64,000 nucleotides of DNA, from NCBI GenBank assembly GCA_000155435.1, contig DS990262.1, positions 719,062-783,061 on the forward strand. The letters run 5' to 3'. The notes beneath the pieces are model-generated. The model ran no database searches. It saw only the letters and a list, made by a program, of their open reading frames with translations, and had not been told where the DNA came from. This stretch comes from Clostridiales bacterium 1_7_47FAA (GTDB lineage: Bacteria; Bacillota; Clostridia; Lachnospirales; Lachnospiraceae). Of the stretch, positions 48,710 to 57,503 are shown piece by piece; position 1 is the first letter of the stretch, and every line of letters begins with the position of its first letter. A program made the position numbers and the translations under genes.

Positions 48710-48870
48710 AGCGTGTTTGAAAATTCATTCCCGCCGTCTGCACGCCCCACTTCGCGGTATATTTGGCCCCGATTCAGTCAGCGTAGCCCGCTACGCCTCC
48801 ATCATCGGGACCAAATCTCCCACAAAGTGGGACGCACAGCCGACGGAAAGCAATTTTCAAACACGCTCTA
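48707..48870. repeat. 164-bp palindromic MITE-like element, copy 2
   Basis: Terminal repeats are perfect over 19 bp: TAGAGCGTGTTTGAAAATT (48707-48725) and its complement (48852-48870). Inner complementary words (CCCCGAT/ATCGGG, ATTTGG/CCAAAT, CCCACTT/AAGTGGG, GCGTAGC/GCTACGC at the centre) let the whole element fold into one rod. It has the same length as copy 1. It directly overlaps the AraC regulator's stop codon. It contains no gene. Confidence 0.88.
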
Positions 48871-49000
48871 GGTCCGGTTATGGCTAATATGCACGAATTG
48901 TATATCACATTTACACAGAACCCATTGATTTTACGGATTAATGCGATTATAATTGTGTTCAACAAAACAAGCTACTTCTACCTGAACGGAGGAATTGATT

Positions 49001-50026
49001 ATGGAAAAGAAAGACCTGGACTGGGGAAATATCGGATTTTCTTATATGCCGACGGACAAGCGATATGTTGCAAACTATAAAGACGGGGCATGGGGGGAGG
49101 GAGAACTGACTTCGGACTCCAATGTGGTGATTAATGAGTGCGCAGGCATCCTTCAGTACTGCCAGGAATGTTTTGAGGGCCTTAAGGCTTATACCACGGA
49201 GGATGGAAGCATTGTCACCTTCCGACCTGACCTGAATGCTGAACGCATGATGGACTCCGCGGCGCGCCTGGAGATGCCTCCATTCCCAAAGGAGAGGTTC
49301 TTGGAAGCAGTGGATGCAGTGGTTAAGGCCAATGCGGCCTGGGTACCCCCCTTTGGCAGCGGCGCAACCCTGTATTTAAGGCCGTATATGTTTGCTTCAG
49401 GTCCGGTTATCGGCGTCAAGCCGTCGGATGAATATCAGTTCCGCCTGTTCGTGACCCCGGTAGGCCCGTATTTTAAGGGCGGCGCAAAGCCCCTGACCTT
49501 GTGCGTCAGCGACTTTGACCGTGCGGCGCCTCATGGAACAGGCCATGTGAAGGCCGGGCTTAACTACGCCATGAGCCTGTATGCCTCTGTCACCGCCCAT
49601 GCAGCCGGTTATGATGAGAATGTATTCCTAGACCCGGGTACCAGGACTTATGTGGAAGAGACAGGCGGCGCTAATTTCCTGTTCGTTACCAGGGACGGGG
49701 AGGTGGTCACGCCTAAGTCTGACTCCATCCTTCCTTCCATTACCAGGCGTTCCCTGATCCATGTTGCCCAGCATTACCTGGGACTTAAGGTAACGGAGCG
49801 GCCTGTGAAGCTGGCTGAGCTGGCTGATTTTGCAGAGTGCGGCCTGTGCGGCACCGCTGCCGTCATTTCCCCGGTGGGCAAGATTGTTGACCATGGAAAG
49901 GAAATCTGCTTCCCCAGCGGCATGGATGAGATGGGACCTGTTACCAGGAAGCTGTATGAAACCCTTACCGGTATCCAGATGGGCACCATCGAAGCGCCGG
50001 AGGGCTGGATCAGGAAGATTGTATGA
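49001..50026 (+). CDS. ilvE: Branched-chain amino acid aminotransferase
   Basis: 341-residue fold-type IV PLP aminotransferase. The PLP Lys is K184 in HVKAGLNYA. Other BCAT elements are FEGLKAYTTEDGSI, FRPDLNAERM, TLYLRPYMF, VEETGGANFLFV and LCGTAAVISPVG. It interconverts leucine, isoleucine and valine with their 2-oxo acids using glutamate/2-oxoglutarate. The ATG at 49001 is used because GGAGG lies 8 nt before it; a TTG 6 nt upstream is too close to the ribosome site. A hairpin at 50096-50143 probably terminates it. Confidence 0.95.
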   Translation: MEKKDLDWGNIGFSYMPTDKRYVANYKDGAWGEGELTSDSNVVINECAGILQYCQECFEGLKAYTTEDGSIVTFRPDLNAERMMDSAARLEMPPFPKERFLEAVDAVVKANAAWVPPFGSGATLYLRPYMFASGPVIGVKPSDEYQFRLFVTPVGPYFKGGAKPLTLCVSDFDRAAPHGTGHVKAGLNYAMSLYASVTAHAAGYDENVFLDPGTRTYVEETGGANFLFVTRDGEVVTPKSDSILPSITRRSLIHVAQHYLGLKVTERPVKLAELADFAECGLCGTAAVISPVGKIVDHGKEICFPSGMDEMGPVTRKLYETLTGIQMGTIEAPEGWIRKIV

Positions 50027-50095
50027 GGGAAGATTGTATATAGGGAAGCTTAAGCATTTTCAGGCACACTCTGAGATGAATCAAGAATAATCAGG

Positions 50096-50149
50096 ACCTT
50101 CCGGAATATATTGATAGTAATTGTATCATATATTCCGGGAGGTTTTATT
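50096..50149 (+). terminator. Hairpin ending ilvE and enclosing the next gene's ribosome site
   Basis: Bases 50096-50116 pair with 50124-50143 (15 bp, one bulged T, then 5 bp) around a 7-nt loop, followed by TTTATT. The 3' arm contains GGGAGG (50138-50142), the ribosome site of the prcB-like gene, paired with CCTTCC. It can thus be a terminator for ilvE and, in read-through RNA, hide the next ribosome site. Confidence 0.65.
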
Positions 50150-50152
50150 AAC

Positions 50153-50578
50153 ATGAAGGCATTTATCAAAGGGAAAATGTACCTGGGACTGCTGATGGTC
50201 ATTGCCGCGTCGCTGTGGCTGGCAGGCTGTTCCGCTTCAAAGGATGACGGGGATAAGGTCCGGGACCTGGATTTTACGGTGGCCGGGGACCTGGATGTGC
50301 CGGATGAACTTAAGAAACTGATTGCTGAGAAACAGCAGCAGCCCTTCAAGCTTACATACAGCGATGAGCAGAACCTGTACATTGCAGTGGGGTACGGGGT
50401 ACAGCCCACGGGCGGGTACAGCATCAGCGTAAACGACCTTTACCTTACCGACAACTCCATTGTAATCAACACGGAGTTAAAGGGGCCTGAGAAGGGGGAA
50501 AATGCAGGCACGGAGCAGTCTTTCCCATATATTGTAATCAAGACGGAGTATTTGGAGAATCCTGTCGTATTCCAGTAA
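50153..50578 (+). CDS. PrcB-family lipoprotein
   Basis: 141-residue lipoprotein with signal ending LAGC (Cys26 region) and a C-terminal PrcB-type domain: the segment VGYGVQPTGGYSISVNDL and the closing FPYIVIKTEYLENPVVF are characteristic. PrcB was named as a partner of a surface protease in oral spirochaetes; its general role in Firmicutes is unknown. The ATG at 50153 follows GGGAGG; an open 14-codon extension lies in the hairpin and is not used. It is located outside the membrane as an anchored protein. Confidence 0.8.
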   Translation: MKAFIKGKMYLGLLMVIAASLWLAGCSASKDDGDKVRDLDFTVAGDLDVPDELKKLIAEKQQQPFKLTYSDEQNLYIAVGYGVQPTGGYSISVNDLYLTDNSIVINTELKGPEKGENAGTEQSFPYIVIKTEYLENPVVFQ

Positions 50579-50694
50579 AAAATCCTTTTTAAATTGAATA
50601 TCATATGCTATACTATACGATATTTATGTTTTTCGGTAAATGTCGTGTCACAGCAGCAATGTTTTAACTTGTTAAAGAGAGGGTGGAGTATACT

Positions 50695-51411
50695 ATGATA
50701 TTCAAAGACATTTGGCTTGACATTAAGGCCGTACAGGAACGCGATCCCGCTGCCCGCAACGCACTGGAGGTGTTCCTTCTTTACCAGGGGGTCCATGCCC
50801 TCATATGGCACAGGTTTGCCCATTGGTTTTATCAGCATAAGATGTTTTTCATAGCCAGGCTTATTTCACAGATAGCACGGTTTTTTACTTTGATAGAGAT
50901 ACATCCGGGCGCCCAGCTGGGCCATGGGATCCTTATTGACCATGGAACCGGCGTGGTCATCGGTGAGACCGCGGTGGTGGGGGATAACTGTACGATTTAC
51001 CAGGGAGTCACCCTGGGCGGCGTGGGCACGAAGAAGGGGAAGCGCCATCCAACCCTTGGCAGCAATGTCATGGTGGGGGCCGGAGCCAAGATTCTGGGGG
51101 CATTTGAGGTGGGGGATAACTGTTCCATTGCCGCCAACGCAGTGCTCTTAAAACCTCTGGAGGACAATGTGACCGCAGTGGGGATACCGGCCCGTCCGGT
51201 AAAAAAGGACGGCGTCACCATACCGAAGAATAAGAGAAGCCTGACGCTGGAAGAATACGAGGATATGAGAAGCCGGATGGAGCAGATGGAACAGGAGATT
51301 GAGTACCTGAAGCAGGCGCTGGCGGCCAGGGGGACAGAGGTTCCTTCCCAGGAAGACGCAGGGCAGGGAATACAGAATAAAGACACACGGGAGAAACCAT
51401 ACCAGTCATGA
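50695..51411 (+). CDS. cysE: Serine O-acetyltransferase
   Basis: 238 residues. The N-terminal helical part (IKAVQERDPAARNALEVFLLYQGVHALIWHR) and the left-handed beta-helix with IHPGAQLGHGILIDHGTGVVIGETA and IYQGVTLGGVGTKKGKRHPTLG are clear CysE signatures. It makes O-acetylserine for cysteine synthesis. The ATG at 50695 has GGGTGGAG before it. The stop overlaps the TtcA-like gene by 4 nt (ATGA), so cysteine supply and tRNA thiolation are translationally coupled here. Confidence 0.95.
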   Translation: MIFKDIWLDIKAVQERDPAARNALEVFLLYQGVHALIWHRFAHWFYQHKMFFIARLISQIARFFTLIEIHPGAQLGHGILIDHGTGVVIGETAVVGDNCTIYQGVTLGGVGTKKGKRHPTLGSNVMVGAGAKILGAFEVGDNCSIAANAVLLKPLEDNVTAVGIPARPVKKDGVTIPKNKRSLTLEEYEDMRSRMEQMEQEIEYLKQALAARGTEVPSQEDAGQGIQNKDTREKPYQS

Positions 51412-52280
51412 AGAATGAAGCACCATATGTGAATATAGAGCGGAGCATCATCAAGCAGTTCCGCAAGGAAATCTGGCGCCCCTTTGTCAGGGGGCTTCAG
51501 GAATATAAGATGATCCAGGACGGCGATAAGGTGGCTGTCTGTATCTCAGGCGGCAAGGATTCCATGCTGTTAGCCAAGTGCCTCCAGCAGTTAAAACGCC
51601 AGAGCGGCACGGAGTTTGGGCTGGAGTTCATTGTCATGGACCCGGGCTATCACCCTGACAACCGGAAGCTGATTGAGGATAATGCAGCCCTTATGAATAT
51701 ACCGGTCCGCATCTTTGATTCAGATATCTTTGATATCGTGGTGGATGTGGACCAGTCGCCCTGTTACCTCTGCGCCCGCATGCGGCGGGGGTACCTGTAC
51801 GCCCATGCCAGGGAGCTGGGGTGCAATAAGATCGCGCTGGGCCATCATTTTGATGATGTGATAGAGACCATACTCATGGGCATCCTCTACGGGGGACAGA
51901 TCAACACCATGATGCCTAAACTCCACAGCACCAACTTCGAGGGAATGGAACTGATCCGTCCCCTTTATTTTGTTAAGGAAGAGGATATCCTGGACTGGAA
52001 AGACTACAATGGACTGCATTTCCTCCAATGTGCCTGCCGGTTCACGGAGCAGGTTGCAAGGGAACAGGCGGCCAGGGGGATTACGGGGGATGCGGCGGAT
52101 ATCGTCCATACCTCCAAGCGCCAGGAGATGAAGGAATTAATCCGCTCCCTCAGGAAGAACAGCCCGTTCATCGACGCCAACATCATGAAAAGCGTGGAGA
52201 ACATCAATCTGGACGCCTGCCTTGGATATGTGCAAAAGGGCGCGCGCCATCATTTTATGGACAAATACGATGAAAGATAA
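51408..52280 (+). CDS. ttcA: TtcA-like tRNA 2-thiocytidine biosynthesis protein
   Basis: 290-residue PP-loop ATPase. The P-loop is SGGKDS (47-52), the central Cys pair is in CYLCARMRRG, and a further Cys pair lies in CACRFTE; these are the cysteines that hold the Fe-S cluster in TtcA. LGHHFDDVIET is also conserved. TtcA thiolates C32 of certain tRNAs. Related TtuA-like enzymes modify other positions, so the exact target is not certain. It is cotranslated with cysE. Confidence 0.85.
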   Translation: MKNEAPYVNIERSIIKQFRKEIWRPFVRGLQEYKMIQDGDKVAVCISGGKDSMLLAKCLQQLKRQSGTEFGLEFIVMDPGYHPDNRKLIEDNAALMNIPVRIFDSDIFDIVVDVDQSPCYLCARMRRGYLYAHARELGCNKIALGHHFDDVIETILMGILYGGQINTMMPKLHSTNFEGMELIRPLYFVKEEDILDWKDYNGLHFLQCACRFTEQVAREQAARGITGDAADIVHTSKRQEMKELIRSLRKNSPFIDANIMKSVENINLDACLGYVQKGARHHFMDKYDER

Positions 52281-52330
52281 GATATAAAGCATAAACCACC
52301 TGCTGTCCGCATAGATTTTTCTAAAAGACC

Positions 52331-52390
52331 GGAGCGTATCTGAACACCATTCACGCCCGGCTGGCAGAAAACAATGTTCAGATACGTTCT
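52331..52390. repeat. Inverted repeat upstream of the SPOCS-LysM gene
   Basis: Bases 52331-52346 and 52375-52390 form a 16-bp stem (core CGTATCTGAACA with TGTTCAGATACG) around a 28-nt loop. It ends 21 bp before the start codon. It may be an operator or an attenuator; it has no T-tract. Confidence 0.5.
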
Positions 52391-52411
52391 GGAGAGATGG
52401 CAGGTGTTTTT

Positions 52412-54022
52412 ATGGAATTAATAAAGAAACAGATACATATGAACCAATGGAAGGGAAATGTTACCACACAGATTACACTGGATGATGACTTTATTGTGCC
52501 GGACACCATGGACGATATGGAACAGGTGATGTTAGACACCGGTGAGATCCAGATTGAGACAGTGAAGAACCAGGGAGATAAGGTGGCTGTAAAGGGCAAG
52601 CTGGAGTTCCAGGTACTGTACCGCAGGGAAGCGGGCGGACTCCAGACCCTGGGCGGCAACATCCCGTTTGAGGAAGTGGTCAATGTCCCCGGACTGGAGG
52701 AAAAGGACTACGTGGGCCTTAACTGGATGCTGGAGGACCTGAATACGGATATGATTAACTCCAGGAAGCTGGGGGTCCAGGCCATCATCACGCTTCAGGT
52801 GCGGGTGGAGACTTTGAGGGATGTGGAAGCCGCAGTGGATGTGGACATGGAAAGCGGAAGCCGCAGCGCAGGGGCCGGTCTGTCGGACACAGATGCATCG
52901 GGACAGGTACAGGTGGAAACACTGAAACGGACAGCCACCGCGGCAGCCATTGCCGTAAGGCGCAAGGATACATACCGCATCAAGGAAGAACTGAGCCTTA
53001 CAGGCGGAAAGCCTAATATCGGCCAGCTTCTGTGGCGTGAAATGAAGCTTCGGGACATAACCGTAAAACCGCTGGACGGCCGTCTGCATCTGGACGGTGA
53101 ACTGAGCGTATTTGTCATCTACAGCGCGGAGGATGAAAACATGCCCATGCAGTGGATGGAGGAGACCCTGCCATTCTCAGGCGACATGGAGATGGGCGAT
53201 GTGAAGGAGGAGCAGATTCCCATGGTAACCGTGCGCCTGGCCCACAAGGATATGGAAGCCAAGCCCGACTATGACGGGGAAATGCGGGAAATGGACGTGG
53301 ATGCTGTCCTGGAGCTGGATATCAAGCTGTACGAGGAAGAGCAGGTAGAACTGTTAAGCGACATGTATTCCAACAACCGTGAGATTGAACTCACCCAGAC
53401 AGAGGCCTGTTTTGACCAGATACTGACCAGGAATGTGTGCAAGTCCAAGGTGGCGGAAAAGCTGAAACTGCCCCAGGCCGAGCGTATCCTCCAGATCTGC
53501 CACAACGAAGGGACCATCAAGCTGGATGACGTGGAGGTGGGGGAGGACTGCCTGCAGATAGACGGCGTCCTGGAGGTGACTCTGTTATATCTTACCAGCG
53601 ATGACACCTCGCCTGTACAGTCATCCGTGGAGCAGGTGCCGTTCCACTGCACCGCAGAAGCCAGGGGGATCCGTGAGGACAGCGTATACCAGCTGGATGC
53701 AGGGTTGGAGCAGCTGAGCGCGGTCATGATGGGCGGCGACATGGTGGAGGTAAAGGCAGTGGTTGCCCTGGATTTCCTGGTCCTGCAGCCGGTATGCGAG
53801 CCGGTGATTACCGGTGCGGCCGTCAATCCCATGGATTTGCAGAAGCTTCAGGAACTGCCTGGAATCGTGGGATATATTGTCCAGCCGGACGATACGCTTT
53901 GGTCCATTGCGAAAAAGTTCCATACCACCATCGGCACCATCATATCTACCAATGAACTGGCGGATGAGCAGGTGAAGCAGGGGCAGAGGCTGCTGTTGGT
54001 GAAGGAGATTGCGCAGGATTGA
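52412..54022 (+). CDS. SPOCS (DUF3794) domain protein with C-terminal LysM
   Basis: 536-residue protein containing repeated DUF3794/SPOCS domains (for example VKGKLEFQVLYRR and DGVLEVTLLYLTSDD mark equivalent strands of two copies). The LysM domain YIVQPDDTLWSIAKKFHTTI at about 485-530 binds peptidoglycan. Such proteins are associated with the spore coat or cortex surface (SafA/SpoVID-like architecture). The ATG at 52412 is favoured because AGGTG lies 7 nt before it and homologues begin MEL.KK.IHMN; an ATG at 52397 has its purine stretch too close. Confidence 0.85.
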   Translation: MELIKKQIHMNQWKGNVTTQITLDDDFIVPDTMDDMEQVMLDTGEIQIETVKNQGDKVAVKGKLEFQVLYRREAGGLQTLGGNIPFEEVVNVPGLEEKDYVGLNWMLEDLNTDMINSRKLGVQAIITLQVRVETLRDVEAAVDVDMESGSRSAGAGLSDTDASGQVQVETLKRTATAAAIAVRRKDTYRIKEELSLTGGKPNIGQLLWREMKLRDITVKPLDGRLHLDGELSVFVIYSAEDENMPMQWMEETLPFSGDMEMGDVKEEQIPMVTVRLAHKDMEAKPDYDGEMREMDVDAVLELDIKLYEEEQVELLSDMYSNNREIELTQTEACFDQILTRNVCKSKVAEKLKLPQAERILQICHNEGTIKLDDVEVGEDCLQIDGVLEVTLLYLTSDDTSPVQSSVEQVPFHCTAEARGIREDSVYQLDAGLEQLSAVMMGGDMVEVKAVVALDFLVLQPVCEPVITGAAVNPMDLQKLQELPGIVGYIVQPDDTLWSIAKKFHTTIGTIISTNELADEQVKQGQRLLLVKEIAQD

Positions 54023-54051
54023 AGGGGCAGATGAAGGGGTGTGGGGGCTAC

Positions 54052-54320
54052 GTCCGTGAAGAGGGTCAGGGCGGGCGGCGGCAGACCACGCGCTGAGGGC
54101 CGGAGGCCGCAGCTTCCAGGGCCCGGACAACAGAAAAGATGGGGGACCGGTGCTATTCACGGAGAAACTCTGATGAGCTTTCTCCGTTCAGAGCTCCTTG
54201 GATTCTTGCTTTGATGCAAGAATCCACCCCCATCTTTTCTGCTGCCCGGACCCAGGAACCTGCGGCCTCCGCCCCTATGCGTGTGGCCTGCCGCCGCCCG
54301 CCCTGACCCTCTTCACGGAC
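54052..54320. repeat. Long-arm hairpin element C (269 bp)
   Basis: Arms of 94 nt (54052-54145 and 54227-54320) are complementary at 84 of 94 positions without gaps. The 81-nt tip contains ACGGAGAAA/TTTCTCCGT (54159-54167/54179-54187) with TGATGA in the loop, and GGATTCTTGC/GCAAGAATCC (54200-54209/54216-54225) with the loop word GCTTTGATGC. Element A has TGATGA and GCTTTGAGGC in the same order in its tip. The element occupies the gap between convergent genes. Function unknown. Confidence 0.85.
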
Positions 54321-54385
54321 TGCGTATTCCAACCGCTGCATGTGCAAAAGGGAAGAGGGTTGGGAGGGACGTGGGGATTATGCAT

Positions 54386-54961
54386 TTAATTTTTTTTCAT
54401 GAGTCCGGCGTCGCTGTTCCAGGCCTGGCCGACTTTTTCGCCGATGGCATAGTAGCCATTTTGAAATTGGTCAAATACGAATGCGTTCAGCTTTTTGGGG
54501 TCAACCTTGCCCTTTTCATTGAGTACATGCGCTTCCGCCAGTACGCCGACAATCCTGCCTATGACGTGGAAGCCGTAGACTTCATTTTTATATTCGACTA
54601 CCTCACATTCAAGGGTTAGGGGAAATTCGTCGATGATGGGCGCGTTGACTTTTTGGCTTTTCACCGCAGTGAGGCCGCTGCGCTCAAATTTGTCCTCCAT
54701 TTTGTTGCCGGTGGCAATGCCGAAGAAATCGGCTGCTTCCAGATGGTCCACGTCCGCAATGCTCAGTGTAAAAGCGTTTGTTTTCTTGATGTTCGCGGAT
54801 GTTTTATGGTCCTCGCTGATATTGAGTGAGACCATATCTTCAGCACAGATACCTCCCCAGGCCATGTTCATCACGTCTACCTTGCCGTCGTCACCATAGG
54901 TGGCTATCATAAGCACCGGCATCGGGAATAAATAGGGATTTACCGCAAGCTCTTTTTTCAT
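54386..54961 (-). CDS. Flavin reductase-like / flavoredoxin family protein
   Basis: 191-residue FMN-binding split-barrel protein. Recognisable parts are PMPVLMIATYGDDGKVDVMNMAW at the start, VSLNISEDHKTSANI, FTLSIADVDHLEAADFFGI and a C-terminal ECEVVEYKN. Flavoredoxins transfer electrons via FMN with ferredoxin or NAD(P)H partners. GGAGG precedes the ATG. It stands alone, divergent from the DUF2156/GNAT pair and convergent with the SPOCS gene across element C. Confidence 0.9.
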   Translation of the reverse strand: MKKELAVNPYLFPMPVLMIATYGDDGKVDVMNMAWGGICAEDMVSLNISEDHKTSANIKKTNAFTLSIADVDHLEAADFFGIATGNKMEDKFERSGLTAVKSQKVNAPIIDEFPLTLECEVVEYKNEVYGFHVIGRIVGVLAEAHVLNEKGKVDPKKLNAFVFDQFQNGYYAIGEKVGQAWNSDAGLMKKN

Positions 54962-55250
54962 GAATTGTACCTCCGTATTGTTTTGGTATTGATTTGGGTG
55001 TTTTTATGAACGTTTCCTTTACTGGATATTATAGTTGACGCAGAAACGGTTAACAAGTACACACATTAAAGATAGATACTTACTTATAGGGGAGCGCAGG
55101 AGCGGATGGTTTGAAATTAAGAAGGCGATGGGGACTTTTTGTGGCTGCTTAAGTTTGATAGCTGGATCATGCCAATCTTAAAAAAACTGTTTTAGTATTG
55201 GAAATTATGGTATACTAACAACAGTCGTACGAATAAAGAGAGGTAATTTT
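54962..55250. other. Divergent intergenic region, no gene seen
   Basis: 289 bp between the flavoredoxin and DUF2156 genes. A TATACT (55211-55216) lies 34 bp before the rightward start codon and may be its -10 box; the -35 is unclear. Nothing else recognisable. Confidence 0.4.
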
Positions 55251-56162
55251 ATGAAGCTTGATTTTAAGCCCGTGGTGGCTGGGGATATAGAAAGGCTGAA
55301 GCCTTTTTATGGCCTGAGGCCCAATAAAGCATGTGACAGTGTGTTTTTGGATTGTTTTTTATGGAAGGATTATTATCATGTGGAATGTACGGTCAGTGAG
55401 GACAGGGCGGCTTTGTGGCTGATGGAGAGGGATGGACAGGTTTCCACTGCCATGCCCATGTGCAGGGAGGAAGACCTGCCCTATTTTTTCCACCAGCTGG
55501 AGGAGTATTTCGCAGAAGTGCTCCATAAGCCGTTTTTTATTGCATTGGCTGATGAGGAGGCGGTGCAGTATCTGGGGCTGGACCCGAAGGAGTATGAGGT
55601 GGAGGAGCAGGTGGATTTAAAGGATTACCTGTATGACGGGGAGGCCATGCGCACCCTGTCAGGGAAGAAACTCCATAAGAAAAAGAACCATCTGAATGCC
55701 TTTATGAGGGAGTATGAGGGGCGGTATGAGTACAGAAGGCTCTGCTGTTCGGACAGGCATGAGGTCTGGGAGTTCATGGAGCGCTGGAGGCAGAAGAAGG
55801 CGGATGCCGATGCCCTGGAGGATTCACTGGAATATGAGGTGGCGGGTATCCATGAGATACTGAAGAACTGCTCCAGCCTGTGCGTGCGCATGGCGGCTGT
55901 GTATGTGGACGGACAGATGGAGGCATTTACCATTGGAAGCCTGAATGAACGGGAGAATATGGCGGTCATCCATATTGAGAAGGCAAACCCGGATATCAAG
56001 GGCCTGTATCAGTTCATTAACCAGCAGTTCCTGGTCAATGAGTTCCCGGATGTGGCCCTGGTGAACCGTGAGGATGATGTGGGGATGGAAGGGCTCAGGA
56101 AGGCTAAGATGAGTTACAATCCCATTGGATTTGCAAGAAAATATATGGTGAGGAAACGATGA
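55251..56162 (+). CDS. DUF2156-domain acyltransferase-like protein
   Basis: 303 residues with a double-GNAT fold of the DUF2156 type found at the C-terminus of lysyl-phosphatidylglycerol synthase: SVFLDCFLWKDYY near the start, GKKLHKKKNHLNAFMREY, EAFTIGSL and VALVNREDDVGMEGLRKAKMSYNPIGF at the end. It lacks the membrane flippase domain, so it is the soluble stand-alone form. It may transfer aminoacyl or acyl groups; substrate unknown. It overlaps the next acetyltransferase gene by 4 nt. Confidence 0.88.
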   Translation: MKLDFKPVVAGDIERLKPFYGLRPNKACDSVFLDCFLWKDYYHVECTVSEDRAALWLMERDGQVSTAMPMCREEDLPYFFHQLEEYFAEVLHKPFFIALADEEAVQYLGLDPKEYEVEEQVDLKDYLYDGEAMRTLSGKKLHKKKNHLNAFMREYEGRYEYRRLCCSDRHEVWEFMERWRQKKADADALEDSLEYEVAGIHEILKNCSSLCVRMAAVYVDGQMEAFTIGSLNERENMAVIHIEKANPDIKGLYQFINQQFLVNEFPDVALVNREDDVGMEGLRKAKMSYNPIGFARKYMVRKR

Positions 56163-57487
56163 TCCGTTATTTGAACAGAGATGAGTATGGAAAATGCATC
56201 CCGCTGTGGAAGGAGGCTTTTCCTGAGGACTCAGAGGCGTTTTTGGATTACTATTTTGGGAAGAAGATTTTGGACAGCCAGGTGATTGTCAAGGAGGATG
56301 AAGGCGGGAAAATGCTGACCATGGCGCACCTGAACCCTTATAAGGTAAGGGTCAGGGACAGGATGTATGTCCTGCCCTATATCGTGGGTGTGGCAACCGC
56401 TTCAGACAGCCGCCATCAGGGCCATATGAGGGATGTTCTGGTGACAATGCTTCAGGACATGCATGAGGCGCATACGCCCTTCTGCTACCTGATGCCGGCT
56501 TCCCCGGATATCTACAGGCCCTTTGGGTTTGTATATGTCTTTGACCAGCCGGTGTGGACGCTGCGGGAGGATGCGGCGGCAGGGGTGCGGGCCATTGGGC
56601 TGCGCCTGGATGAGGCGGAGGATGATGCCGGGGAAGAGGAGGCATATGTGGCTGCGGCGGAGGTGCAGACAAAGGCCTCGGGTGTAGCTATGGTGGAGAT
56701 GCAGGCAAAGGCACCAGATGTAGCTGCGGAGGAGACACAGACAGAAGAGGCAGATATAGCTGCGGAGGAGATAGCATATATAGGGACAGCATGTAGGTGT
56801 GCGGCATATAAAGAAAGTCCGGCATCAGGCAGGATGAATCTGTCTGACTGGATGAACCGCTGGCTTGGGGGGCGTTTCCAGGTATATGCAGAGCGTGACA
56901 GCGCATATCTTCAGATGCTTCAGGCAGAGCTTGACAGTGAAGACGGACAGGTGTATGGATACCTGGACGGGCAGGGGGAACTGGCTGCCCTGAAGGCGGT
57001 CTGGGGCAAAGAAAAGCAGGAACAGAGGTTCCTCTATTGTGACAGGGATGAGTGGATTCAGGCGCCGGAGGACCTTCCGGCTGCTAAACCTGCAATCATG
57101 GCCCGTATCACGGATGTGGCGGCTATGGCGGAAGTCATTTCCGTGAATGAAGATTGTCCCTGCCCCAGGATGGAGGTTATGATAAGAATCAGGGACCGCC
57201 TGGTGGATGGCAATCACGGACTTTGGCGGTGGAGGCTGGGGACGGATGGTTCCAGGCTTGAGCGGATAGAGGGAATCGGGACCGTGGAAGGCTTTGGGAT
57301 TGCGGAAGGCGGCAGTGACGCACTGGTATCCACAGAGGTTCTGGAACTTACGGTTGAGCAAATGACGGCCTGGCTGTTGGGATACCGTCCGCTGGATGAA
57401 ATCATGGAGGCGGATAGCGGGGAGATTCCTTACTGGTGGCGGTACGTACAGCCGCTGAAAGGCGTTTTCCTGGATGAGGTTGTATAG
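56159..57487 (+). CDS. Eis-like GNAT acetyltransferase with internal 12-residue repeats
   Basis: 442 residues. The N-terminal GNAT domain contains VGVATASDSRHQGHMRDVL (acetyl-CoA loop) and YRPFGFVYVFDQPVW; the C-terminal half with LAALKAVWGKEKQEQ and a final sterol-carrier-like region fits the Eis/enhanced-survival group. Between them, residues 169-204 are three 12-residue repeats (36 bp each from 56663), for example MQAKAPDVAAEE, an acidic Ala-rich insertion likely grown by slippage. Cotranslated with the DUF2156 gene; acetyl acceptor unknown. Confidence 0.85.
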   Translation: MIRYLNRDEYGKCIPLWKEAFPEDSEAFLDYYFGKKILDSQVIVKEDEGGKMLTMAHLNPYKVRVRDRMYVLPYIVGVATASDSRHQGHMRDVLVTMLQDMHEAHTPFCYLMPASPDIYRPFGFVYVFDQPVWTLREDAAAGVRAIGLRLDEAEDDAGEEEAYVAAAEVQTKASGVAMVEMQAKAPDVAAEETQTEEADIAAEEIAYIGTACRCAAYKESPASGRMNLSDWMNRWLGGRFQVYAERDSAYLQMLQAELDSEDGQVYGYLDGQGELAALKAVWGKEKQEQRFLYCDRDEWIQAPEDLPAAKPAIMARITDVAAMAEVISVNEDCPCPRMEVMIRIRDRLVDGNHGLWRWRLGTDGSRLERIEGIGTVEGFGIAEGGSDALVSTEVLELTVEQMTAWLLGYRPLDEIMEADSGEIPYWWRYVQPLKGVFLDEVV

Positions 57488-57503
57488 CAGGGCTTCTATA
57501 TAA

